Below are positions 57,110-63,696 of a stretch of DNA of 64,000 nt, one piece after another. Where the stretch lies: positions 1,677,501 through 1,741,500 of the forward strand of contig NZ_AP014627.1 of the NCBI RefSeq assembly GCF_001547895.1, given 5' to 3'. A model generated the notes under the pieces. The model saw nothing but the letters and a program-made list of their open reading frames with translations. It was not told where the DNA came from and searched no databases. The position numbers were made by a program, and so were the translations under genes. The stretch comes from Pseudomonas sp. Os17. GTDB taxonomy: Bacteria; Pseudomonadota; Gammaproteobacteria; Pseudomonadales; Pseudomonadaceae. Positions within the stretch are counted from its first letter, which is position 1. The number at the start of each line of letters is the position of its first letter.

Positions 57110-58592
57110 AGCAGCGGCTTGAAGGTCCGCGCCGAGCAAAACGACAATGATGGTGGGGAAGTGGGCATCACTGTCGGTACCGAAAAGAGATGGCGTTCTA
57201 TGCCGGCGTGGCAATCTGGAGTGTGAAGGCGAGCGCCATCAAGAGGCTTATCTCTATGCCGGGGACCGTCTAGGTTTAACCAGTGGCAAGGACACCAACA
57301 TTTCTGGTGCCAACCTGCGTGGTGATGAAGTGATCGGGCGTGTCGGGGGAGACCTGAACGTAGCTTCGGTCGCCGACACCGGCAAGTTCAAGGGCAAGGA
57401 ATTCGACATCAGTGTCACCGCCACCTTTGGTCCTGCTCCGGGGCTCAGTGGCTCAACCGAAAACCACACCCAGATCGACGGTGCGCTGATCTCTGCTGAC
57501 AACGGCAACCTCAAGCTGGACACCGGCACCCTGGGCTTCAGCGATATCGCCTGTAAGGACAAGGAGCACGGTTACTACCTGAACGTGGGTGGCACCTACA
57601 GTGCGGGCGGTAACACCACACAAGACAGCAGCCAGGTGGGTAAAGGCAAGGAAGGTGAAACCGGCTGGAGCGTCAGGGGCTGGGACTACCAGAAGGACCG
57701 CGAGCAGATCGTGCGCGCCACTGTCGGGGCGGGCGAGATCGTGGTGCGCAAGGATGCCGAGACCGGGGCTGATTCAACGGCCGGGCTGAACCGGGATGTG
57801 GGCAAGGCGTATGAGATCACCAAGGATGAAGAATCGCGTACGGATTTGTATGCGAGCAGTTCTTCCCTTGGGGCGGTGGCGAGTCCGAAGAAGACGTATG
57901 AGCAGTGGAAGAAGAATGTTGAGTTGTATGGGGAGAACAGTCGAGACGCGATCTTAAAGCTTGACGAGCTTATGGCCAGTATGGTCGTGCTGCTGACAGC
58001 TGGAAGTGATATCGAGTTTGCATCCAAGCATGTGAATAACGTGCTGGTGCTCCGTGAAAACGCTCGAAAACTCGTCAGCAAGGATGCGAACAAGCGCGCG
58101 GAGGGTATGGATTATCTGATCCGGGCGAAAGTCGGCGAAGCGAATGGGGAGGGGGGCAGACTTCTTATCGCTCGAATGAAGGATATCGCCCGCGAGAGCC
58201 CGGAAAAGTCACTTGAGCTGGCAGAAATGTTGGCCAATTTGAAGAACCCTTCAAATGGATCGCTAAATCTCGCTGCTGCTCCTGCCGCAGGAGTGATGGG
58301 AGCCTTAGCGTTTGCGCTGGCCTACTCAGTAGCGACGCCTCAGGTTCAAGAAAATATGCGTAACACAGCCAACTCGGTTGTTGAGAGCGCTAAAAAAGCA
58401 GGTGGTGCTGCAAAGGAAGAGGTGCAGAAGCAGCTAAAAATTTCAATCGGCCTTTGGGAGTTTATAACCCTCACTGCGTTTCCAATTCACCTGCTTGATG
58501 ATGAAAACCGAAAGCTGGTCAATCCGATTGTTGATACGTCAGGAGGGAATCCCGCCAGCTGGATGGAGTGCAGAAGGGTGGTGCCTATGTAA
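57110..58592 (+). pseudogene. Orphan cdiA fragment: pretoxin region plus alternative entry domain
   Basis: A displaced 3' piece of cdiA with no signal, TPS or FHA-1 part. An open frame runs from 57147 to 58592. Residues from about 24 match cdiA codons 2222-2468 (with the 28-codon deletion), then diverge after SRTDLYASSSS into a different helical entry domain (KKTYEQWKKNVELYGENSRD). That domain holds a hydrophobic segment (AAGVMGALAFALAYSVATPQ). A stop at 58590-58592 separates it from the deaminase toxin in the same frame. Around it, two single-base changes (near 58553-58556 and in CCC at 58595-58597) appear to have shifted the frame out and back. Not secretable as it stands. Confidence 0.85.
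57210..57866 (+). repeat. cdiA pretoxin block, copy 2 (orphan)
   Basis: A 657-base copy of 54660-55400 with an in-frame 84-base deletion joining LSGS directly to TENHTQIDG. Weaker, frameshifted similarity extends left to about 57110 (VRAEQNDNDGGEVG against IRAAQNDHSSEN). Confidence 0.9.
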
Positions 58593-58630
58593 CTCCCGGA
58601 GCACAAGCTGAATCCGGGGGTGATGTATAG
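58556..58630 (+). repeat. Toxin-junction element, copy A
   Basis: A 75-base segment starting CAGCTGGATGGAGTGCAG and ending GATGTATAG, repeated at 61944-62017. It encodes, allowing one base change, a linker reading QLDGVQ..G.YVTPEHKL.PGVMYS directly before the toxin domain. Confidence 0.85.
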
Positions 58631-59111
58631 TGAGGGTGGGACAGGAAAAGGTGATGCAACTATCATTGATAGTGCCATCCTTGCACAAAGAGTTATGGAT
58701 GCTCGAGCTGGACTACCCTCTGACTTGAGACGCGGTGGTAACGTTGCCGTTGCTGATATAGATATCCCAGGAATATCGAGGCAGATGGCTGCACATAGTG
58801 GGATTTCTGCCGCAGGTAGAGGATTTATTGGTGAGGGAAGTGGGAATTTTGTAGCTCAAATTGTCCCCAATAAAGCAGGGGGTCCGGTTTATCGAGGGAC
58901 AGACTCTGAATATAAAATTCTTGATAATATCGCCGATCAGTTAGGTGGTAATAGGGCGGTAAGTGGAAGTGTAAATATATTTACAGAAAAGCCAGCATGT
59001 GTGAGTTGTCTGGGGGCGGGAGAACAATTTAATGAAAGATATCCTAATATCACTGTTGATTTTATAGATGGTCAGGGGGGTATGCTCCGACCTCCAAGGA
59101 GAATTCCGTAA
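58620..59111 (+). CDS. Orphan CdiA-CT toxin, deaminase fold (BURPS668_1122-like)
   Basis: A 163-residue open frame (GTG at 58620 or ATG at 58623) in frame with the orphan cdiA fragment upstream. The toxin domain carries the pattern of the bacterial toxin-deaminase superfamily: His in MAAHSGI (about residue 60), Glu in TDSEYKILDNIA, and the zinc CxxC in KPACVSCLGAGEQF, with strand VSGSVNIFTE before it and ITVDFIDG after it. Family recall suggests the BURPS668_1122/Toxin-deaminase group acting on nucleic-acid bases. The immunity gene overlaps its stop by one base. Without a secretion domain it could only act inside the producing cell or after recombination into cdiA. Confidence 0.72.
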   Translation: MMYSEGGTGKGDATIIDSAILAQRVMDARAGLPSDLRRGGNVAVADIDIPGISRQMAAHSGISAAGRGFIGEGSGNFVAQIVPNKAGGPVYRGTDSEYKILDNIADQLGGNRAVSGSVNIFTEKPACVSCLGAGEQFNERYPNITVDFIDGQGGMLRPPRRIP

Positions 59112-59464
59112 TGGAAGATCGAGTAACTTATAGTGAGGTTAGGGCTTGTTTTTTAGCTCTCTATTATAATTATTGTAGGGTGAAGCTTCGTCATAATAGT
59201 TTGTGGGTAGAAGGAGAGAGCGAGGCTGGTTATGCATATGCAGAGCTTGAAGGGAGTTTTGATAAGCCTGTTGAAATTTTGATGTTGGAAGTTGTTGCTC
59301 TGGTGCTTAGGGGGGGGCGAACTTCAGAAAAGGTTCATGATTATCATCGGGCTGTTATTGAGGAAGTATTAAGAGATAATGATCTTCCTAGTATTTTAGA
59401 AGGGGTGCCACAAGAAGAAGCAGTGGAGTTCAGTTCTGATCTCAGGCTGTTAGGGGTGATTTAG
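59111..59464 (+). CDS. Immunity protein of the orphan deaminase cassette
   Basis: A 117-residue acidic protein whose ATG overlaps the toxin stop (TAATG), copying the cdiA-cdiI junction. No recognised immunity family; predicted alpha/beta (SEVRACFLALYYNYCRVKLR, DKPVEILMLEVVALVLRGGR). An in-frame run of eight G lies at 59310-59317. AT-rich, unlike the chromosome backbone. Confidence 0.65.
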   Translation: MEDRVTYSEVRACFLALYYNYCRVKLRHNSLWVEGESEAGYAYAELEGSFDKPVEILMLEVVALVLRGGRTSEKVHDYHRAVIEEVLRDNDLPSILEGVPQEEAVEFSSDLRLLGVI

Positions 59465-59561
59465 TCTATGGGTGCTCTGTTTGGATGATGGCATTTCTGG
59501 GGGGGCGCGGATTGCGAGGGAGGTGTTCTTGATCTTTATGAAAAGGAACTCTCTGTCCCAG

Positions 59562-59595
59562 ACTAAAGGGGCGGCTCTAATACCGCCCCTTTTTG
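59562..59595. terminator. Bidirectional Rho-independent terminator
   Basis: AAAGGGGCGG and CCGCCCCTTT pair over ten bases around eight, with T-runs usable on both strands. It ends the deaminase cassette rightwards and the small minus-strand gene remnant leftwards. Confidence 0.8.
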
Positions 59596-59596
59596 C

Positions 59597-59869
59597 TTAT
59601 GCTGATAGCTGACCTTGCATCCGTCGCCCTGCTACATCCATAAAATCACACCCGTCTCGCAGCAAAATGCTGCACACCAGCGACAGTTCCTGCAGAACCA
59701 CTGCACCTTTGGGCGCGTCATCAGAAGTCGCGAAGTTTTCCAGCAGTTGAGTCACAGCGCGAATGCGATACGCCGCTGCATCGTGCAGGACGTCTGTGGG
59801 AGCTTGGGTGTCGATCAGCAGTGAGGGAGCGTTGCAGTCGTTGCCGGTAACTCGAAACTTAATGGCTTT
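59597..59869 (-). pseudogene. 5'-truncated small Pseudomonas gene (remnant 1)
   Basis: A 90-codon open stretch on the minus strand reading KAIKFRVTGNDCNAPSLL ... LLRDGCDFMDVAGRRMQ, GC-rich like the backbone. It ends with TAA just before the shared terminator, but a TGA precedes it with no start codon, and the upstream DNA belongs to a toxin cassette. It resembles small DUF proteins frequent in pseudomonads; the family was not identified. A shorter relative lies at 63806-63922. Confidence 0.6.
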
Positions 59870-59872
59870 TCA

Positions 59873-60040
59873 GATGTGGTGTTAATTCATGTGTGTGCGT
59901 TGATTTTGTCATTTAAGCAGGTTGCTGGATATATGGATAGAGCTTTAAATAACGTAGTGCCGAAGCGTCCTGAGTTGGAGCAGGTTTTTGCAATCACACA
60001 ACATGGGATTATTCAAGTTCCGATTGTGAGAGGAAAGTAA
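59873..60040 (+). pseudogene. Orphan toxin 3' end (cassette 2)
   Basis: The last 55 or so codons of a toxin frame (GYMDRALNNVVPKRPELEQVF, ending VPIVRGK), open to a TAA at 60038-60040 that is followed immediately by the ATG of the next gene. It has no start or CdiA linker, because its left side is fused to the unrelated minus-strand remnant. Toxin type not recognised. Confidence 0.55.
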
Positions 60041-60337
60041 ATGGGGACGTATTATTATTTGTGCTGCAAGACTTGCCGGATTTCATTGAACTTAGGAAAG
60101 AAGTTGGCGAAGGAGGGAGGGCGATTAGTTGTTCAGGGGGTTTACTCTGATAAGGAAAGATCTTGGCTTAGTGATAAGCGTGCGTGGGATATTATTCAGG
60201 CCTTTTTTCAGCAGCATGAAGGGCATGATTTACTATTCGTTAATGATGACGACTTTTCGCAGATCCAGTTGTATGACTATGTTGAAGGGGACGACCTTTT
60301 GGAGGGGGGACTTGATTGGTGGATTTTTCTAAAATAA
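60041..60337 (+). CDS. Orphan CDI immunity protein (cassette 2)
   Basis: A 98-residue protein beginning MGTYYYLCCKTCRISLNLGK, the ATG abutting the toxin-end stop, preceded by GAGGAAAG. Acidic C-terminal half (GHDLLFVNDDDFSQIQL, YVEGDDLLEGG). The three Cys near the start (CC..C) could bind metal. Family not recognised; immunity role inferred from position after a toxin end. Confidence 0.6.
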   Translation: MGTYYYLCCKTCRISLNLGKKLAKEGGRLVVQGVYSDKERSWLSDKRAWDIIQAFFQQHEGHDLLFVNDDDFSQIQLYDYVEGDDLLEGGLDWWIFLK

Positions 60338-60362
60338 CTATTTTGTTATGGCTGCTGCGTAA

Positions 60363-60452
60363 AGGTCTATAGGAAGTGACGCGCTGAATACAATAGGAGA
60401 TATCTGTAGCCTAAATAGAGATGAGGTGTGTGATGGCTGTTTAGTACTTTAA
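60363..60452 (+). pseudogene. Orphan toxin 3' end (cassette 3), very short
   Basis: Twenty-nine codons (IGSDALNTIGDICSLNRDE, ending CLVL) between in-frame stops, ending TAA at 60450-60452, just before the degenerate immunity-like frame. Read as a toxin tail because of its position and style only. Confidence 0.3.
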
Positions 60453-60913
60453 ATTTGCTTTGGTTCCTGATGAGAGAATAGTAAGTGTATGTGGGGAAAT
60501 GGTGGCGCGCTTGCCTGAATATAGTGGGAAGGGGGGGCGCTGAAGAGATTTTAGGCGGTTTTCCTAACTATTGGTTAGAAATAGGAAATATTGAGTTGTT
60601 GTTGGCTGGGATTTCTCGTTTGCTTCCGGAAATTGAGTCGTGGACTAGTGAGGCAAGAAGGTTTGGTTGTGAGGATGGTGATCGAGTAGAGTTTTGGGAG
60701 GATGATGTTTTATGTTATCTGGATTTTAGGAGTTTATCTTTATCTCTGCTAGAGGGGATTTTAGTTCTTGCAGCTGAGTTTGATTGTAGTTTGGTGCTGT
60801 TTGGTAGTGGTGAGGTTGTTGAGTAAAAATTGCCATTAGTTGTGGAAAAGATAAAAGAGTCTAACGCTTTTGCTTTTTGTGTGGATCCAGCTAGTTTTTT
60901 TGCGGGGCTATAA
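60445..60913 (+). pseudogene. Degenerate immunity-like gene (cassette 3)
   Basis: Reconstructs to one protein only if three lesions are ignored: no good start (an ATG at 60433 is followed by TAG at 60442); a one-base shift in a run of seven G at 60531-60537 (six G would join EYSGK to GGAEEILGGFPNYW); and a TAA at 60824 before the final KLPLVVEKIKESNAFAFC segment. The long middle (113 residues, 60485-60826) stays open. Looks like an immunity gene decaying after loss of its toxin. Confidence 0.5.
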
Positions 60914-61022
60914 TTTTGGAGGGTAGATAGTATTGGGTTTTCGGATTTAGTGTTGTTTTTTATATGTAATATGGTCTTCGTGGTTGGTGTGTTTGGGCTT
61001 GCTTTTACTCATGTGATGGTTG

Positions 61023-61044
61023 TTTTTTTTTTTTTTTTTTTTTT
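61023..61044 (+). repeat. Homopolymer of about 22 T
   Basis: An uninterrupted run of T at the left boundary of cassette 4, in AT-rich DNA. Such long runs are rare in Pseudomonas chromosomes. Confidence 0.85.
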
Positions 61045-61060
61045 GTGTGTGGTGGGATAA

Positions 61061-61413
61061 TTAAGTTTGTATGAGGGGTTAAGTTTTATCGGCTGTGGCT
61101 GTGGAGAACAAGCGAGTTCGGGAGTGATATTTAAATCATCTGGCATTCCTGATGTGCCTGTACTGAAGAATTGCTCGGTTGAAAGCTTGCAGTATCATGT
61201 TTTAAATAATGTTAATCGGTCTGGTGATGTGGTTGATAATGCATCGCATAAGTTCATGGAGATGATGGGGCTGTTGTTTTTTGGGGGGGGAGGTAAGAGC
61301 TGGTAGAAAAGTATAATTTGGTTGTTGAAGATGAAGGGGGTATGCGTAATTTTGATAGGTTTGATGTTCAAAAGATGGCCCGAAACCAAGGCTGGGAAAA
61401 TTTTCCTTTTTAA
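61061..61413 (+). pseudogene. Orphan toxin 3' end with frameshift (cassette 4)
   Basis: Open from 61061 through KNCSVESLQYHVLNNVNR and MGLLFFGGGGKSW, stopping at 61304-61306. Restoring one A at 61295-61296 would continue as GGGGKELVEKYNLVVEDEGG ... RNQGWENFPF to the TAA at 61411. The immunity gene follows 12 bases on. Toxin type not recognised; the N-terminus and any linker are missing. Confidence 0.5.
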
Positions 61414-61425
61414 GTAGGAAGTAGC

Positions 61426-61875
61426 GTGAGGATTGAGCTTGAATCCGAGGCAGGGGTGCTGAGATTTCTTGTCAAAAGTACAGGGGTTAAGAATTGTTTT
61501 TTTGATTTTGATGTTGCCTGTGATTGGAATAAGAAATTTTCAGGCTGTCTGCCGGATAGATTTTTTTGCAGTTTGAACTTTGACGATATAAAAAGACTCG
61601 TGGAGTATTTTCATAGACATAAATTGTCAGTGCTCGCTGATAAGGTTGATGGGGCATTGATTTTTATGCCGTTGGAAAATGATTTTCAAATAAGGTTTAT
61701 GGCGGGAGAGGCTGATAGCTTGGAGGAGGGGTATTTTTGGATCGGATTTTTATTTAATTTTGGAGGGAAGGATGAAGATTCTTCAAATGTGTATTTTGGG
61801 TTTGAAGCTAGTATTGAGTTTTCAGCAGTAGATGATTTTTGTAGCTCTTTGATGGGGTTGATTCCTGATAAGTAG
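61426..61875 (+). CDS. Orphan CDI immunity protein (cassette 4)
   Basis: A 149-residue protein with a GTG start after AGGAAG (MRIELESEAGVLRFLVKS). Aromatic and acidic throughout (CFFDFDVACDWNKKF, FQIRFMAGEADSLEEGYFWIGF), ending GLIPDK. Fully open over 450 bases of AT-rich DNA, which suggests the frame is under selection. Family not recognised; immunity function inferred from position. Confidence 0.6.
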   Translation: MRIELESEAGVLRFLVKSTGVKNCFFDFDVACDWNKKFSGCLPDRFFCSLNFDDIKRLVEYFHRHKLSVLADKVDGALIFMPLENDFQIRFMAGEADSLEEGYFWIGFLFNFGGKDEDSSNVYFGFEASIEFSAVDDFCSSLMGLIPDK

Positions 61876-61943
61876 AGTGGTAGGTGCGGAGTGTTTGACT
61901 AAACACTGGCGGGGTTATTACAACGCCGCGTACCGGCGGTACT

Positions 61944-62017
61944 CAGCTGGATGGAGTGCAGAGGGATGGTGTCTATGTGACTTCGTAGCACAAGCTGAGT
62001 CTGGGTGTGATGTATAG
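61944..62017 (+). repeat. Toxin-junction element, copy B
   Basis: A 74-base near copy of 58556-58630. It reads QLDGVQRDGVYVTS, then TAG, then HKLSLGVMYS in one frame, preceded by GGVITTPRTGGT. Confidence 0.85.
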
Positions 62018-62410
62018 TTATAGTGAGTCAGATAGTTTAAAAAATATCTCTAAAAATTTGGGCTTTGCTTCTTTTGATGCTGCGAATGGTATAGGAATCA
62101 TCTATTCTCCTAAGGTTAGTTTGAATAATTGTGAGATAGTTTTTAACGACTTTTCTGTAGGCACTTCAGAGGGGGATTTCGGTTATTGGCCAGCTGGTGC
62201 AGCTGAGTTGGTTGGCCCGTTGAAACAGATGTTCAACGATGCGCAGTCTCAAGGGGCAGAGAAGATTAATTTAAAAGGTCGTTATGCAACTGTGAGGACG
62301 GAGCGATGTTGGGGATGGGTAGTGTAGATAATGTTAAGCAAAATTTTTCCTTCAGTTTCCTCGCTACCCGAGAAGGGTTAAAAGGGTTCTTAAAAGGGCT
62401 TGAGTATTGA
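62007..62410 (+). pseudogene. Orphan toxin with junction linker and frameshift (cassette 5)
   Basis: After the junction element, a frame reads MYSYSESDSLKNISKNLG ... GRYATVRTERCWGWVV and stops at 62327. One extra A near 62305 would continue it as RMLGMGSVDNVKQNFSFSF ... GFLKGLEY to the TGA at 62408, exactly overlapping the start of the immunity gene. The upstream TAG within the junction also cuts it from any carrier. Toxin family not recognised. Confidence 0.55.
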
Positions 62411-62793
62411 AGATTCGTCGTACCCTTGAAAAAAGAATGAGGCAGCTAGATGCATCGGGTCGAGGGCGTTTTTATGAGGTTGCAGATGAAAGGCAGATGC
62501 TTTGTTCTGTAAAACTTGAGAGCGGCGTTTTAGATATATGTGTAGATGGGTTTTTTGTTTCGAAGAAAGATGAGGTTTGCAAGGTTCTATTTGAGGAAAT
62601 TGTTGCTATAAAAAGTCATTTGAATGCAAGTTTTTTCTCTGGTGGGATAGATGATTTTGATTTTTATCTTCCTGTAGATATTGAATGTGAGTTTTTTGGG
62701 TTTTCTCTTTTGGTGCCATTTTTGAGTTATTCCAATGTTTTGAATATTTTAACGGGTCTGAGGGATGATTGGCTTAAACAGGCCTCGTCCTAA
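62407..62793 (+). CDS. Orphan CDI immunity protein (cassette 5)
   Basis: A 128-residue frame beginning TTG at 62407 (overlapping the reconstructed toxin stop), with an internal ATG at 62437 as alternative. Sequence MRQLDASGRGRFYEVADER, then CVDGFFVSKKDEVCKVLFEE and FDFYLPVDIECEFFGFSLL. Open and AT-rich. Family not recognised. Its last 29 bases overlap the next toxin frame. Confidence 0.5.
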   Translation: MKIRRTLEKRMRQLDASGRGRFYEVADERQMLCSVKLESGVLDICVDGFFVSKKDEVCKVLFEEIVAIKSHLNASFFSGGIDDFDFYLPVDIECEFFGFSLLVPFLSYSNVLNILTGLRDDWLKQASS

Positions 62794-63001
62794 ATTCACT
62801 CGTGGTTTCAGTAAGACTTTAATTGTGGAGGTAAAAGGGCATCCCCAAATTTCGCAGGTTCAAGTTCATCCTGGTGGAGGTCGGCATGAAGGAGCTTATT
62901 ATAAAGTCTCTACTGCAATAGAGGGGACTATAAAGATAGTTGATCCTTCAACGTATAAGCCGAATCATGGGGAAAAGGCAAAGATTGTTTCTGGAGGTTA
63001 G
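62765..63001 (+). CDS. Orphan toxin 3' fragment (cassette 6)
   Basis: A 78-codon frame (ATG at 62765 inside the preceding gene) reading FSKTLIVEVKGHPQISQVQV, then HPGGGRHEGAYYKVSTAIEG, then KIVDPSTYKPNHGEKAKIVSGG. The glycine/histidine-rich GGGRHEG and YYK..T...G.IKIVD..TYKP pattern is that of the end of a secreted nuclease-type toxin (EndoU-like ends look similar), but the catalytic half is missing, so the family is left open. The immunity gene begins four bases after its stop. Confidence 0.5.
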   Translation: MIGLNRPRPKFTRGFSKTLIVEVKGHPQISQVQVHPGGGRHEGAYYKVSTAIEGTIKIVDPSTYKPNHGEKAKIVSGG

Positions 63002-63005
63002 TTTG

Positions 63006-63368
63006 ATGTTGTCAAAATTAAAATGGATAATTCAAGCTTTGGCTATTCCAGCATCTGAACAGGTGCGTTTATTTCCACCTTTTGTTAATGTTGCAGATGA
63101 GCTTGCATTAATTTGGGAGGATGTCTTAGAAGGTCTTGAGGTTTTTAGAGAGCTGGTGTCAGCAGACGCGCTATTGGCAATTCAACATCTAGATGAGAAG
63201 ATTTTATCTATTAGTGGTGAGTCCAATTCGCAGATTTGGACTAAAAATTCTTTGTACGACTCTGTCCACTGGGAGGAAATAAGAGGGCTTGCTGCTGAGG
63301 TGGCTAAAAAAATGGACTGGCCTATTAGCTCGCCTGGATCTGCCGAGGGTATCTATATCGGACCATAA
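63006..63368 (+). CDS. Orphan CDI immunity protein (cassette 6, first)
   Basis: A 120-residue protein from an ATG with GGAGG about 9 bases upstream. Mostly helical (KLKWIIQALAIPASEQ, NVADELALIWEDVLEGLEVF), with a conserved-looking end (HWEEIRGLAAEVAKKMDWP). Immediately follows the toxin fragment, so it is the probable cognate inhibitor. Confidence 0.6.
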   Translation: MLSKLKWIIQALAIPASEQVRLFPPFVNVADELALIWEDVLEGLEVFRELVSADALLAIQHLDEKILSISGESNSQIWTKNSLYDSVHWEEIRGLAAEVAKKMDWPISSPGSAEGIYIGP

Positions 63369-63411
63369 AAGTAAAGTTGCTCTCAAGGGTGTAACTAATT
63401 TTGAGGGTGGA

Positions 63412-63696
63412 ATGAAGATCATTAAACTGATGCCTGACTATCAGTGTTTTCCATTGTGGAGCTTGTCGCCAGACTCTATTGGGAATTTTGATCCTGAGGA
63501 GTTGCCGATCTTACAAGAGCTCAAAGCTGATCTAATGTCATGGGCGCTTAAGTATGATGATACATTAGATGAGGAATATCCTCCTGACTCTGGATTTTCT
63601 AGCGAGGAGGATGAGGCGGAGTTTAATAAAGAAGGAGAGCATCTGTTTGAGCGGCTAAAGGCAGAGTTGAAAGACTATGTTGTGGTTTTGAAGTGA
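63412..63696 (+). CDS. Small acidic protein, probable second immunity gene
   Basis: A 94-residue protein starting MKIIKLMPDYQCFPLWSLS, from an ATG with GAGGGTGG upstream. Strongly acidic (YDDTLDEEYPPDSGFSSEED). Its style (ELPI...LK..L..WA..YD.TL..DYPPDSGF) is that of a family I recall as small stand-alone proteins in toxin-immunity arrays and actinobacteria; function unnamed. It lies 43 bases after the preceding immunity gene, with no toxin between, so its own toxin may be lost. Confidence 0.6.
   Translation: MKIIKLMPDYQCFPLWSLSPDSIGNFDPEELPILQELKADLMSWALKYDDTLDEEYPPDSGFSSEEDEAEFNKEGEHLFERLKAELKDYVVVLK

Noticed and set aside
57110..59464. Second complete CDI operon
   Set aside because: No cdiB, signal peptide, secretion domain or FHA-1 repeats; only the pretoxin part onwards is duplicated.
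61283..61290. Frameshift of the cassette 4 toxin by slippage in the G8 run
   Set aside because: The downstream frame has a TAA at 61294-61296, so changing the G run cannot join the halves. A lost A just after it explains the shift better.
63412..63696. Longer version of the last small gene starting at 63289
   Set aside because: The extra 41 codons overlap the preceding immunity gene in another frame. The ATG at 63412 has a good ribosome binding site and begins the conserved-looking sequence.
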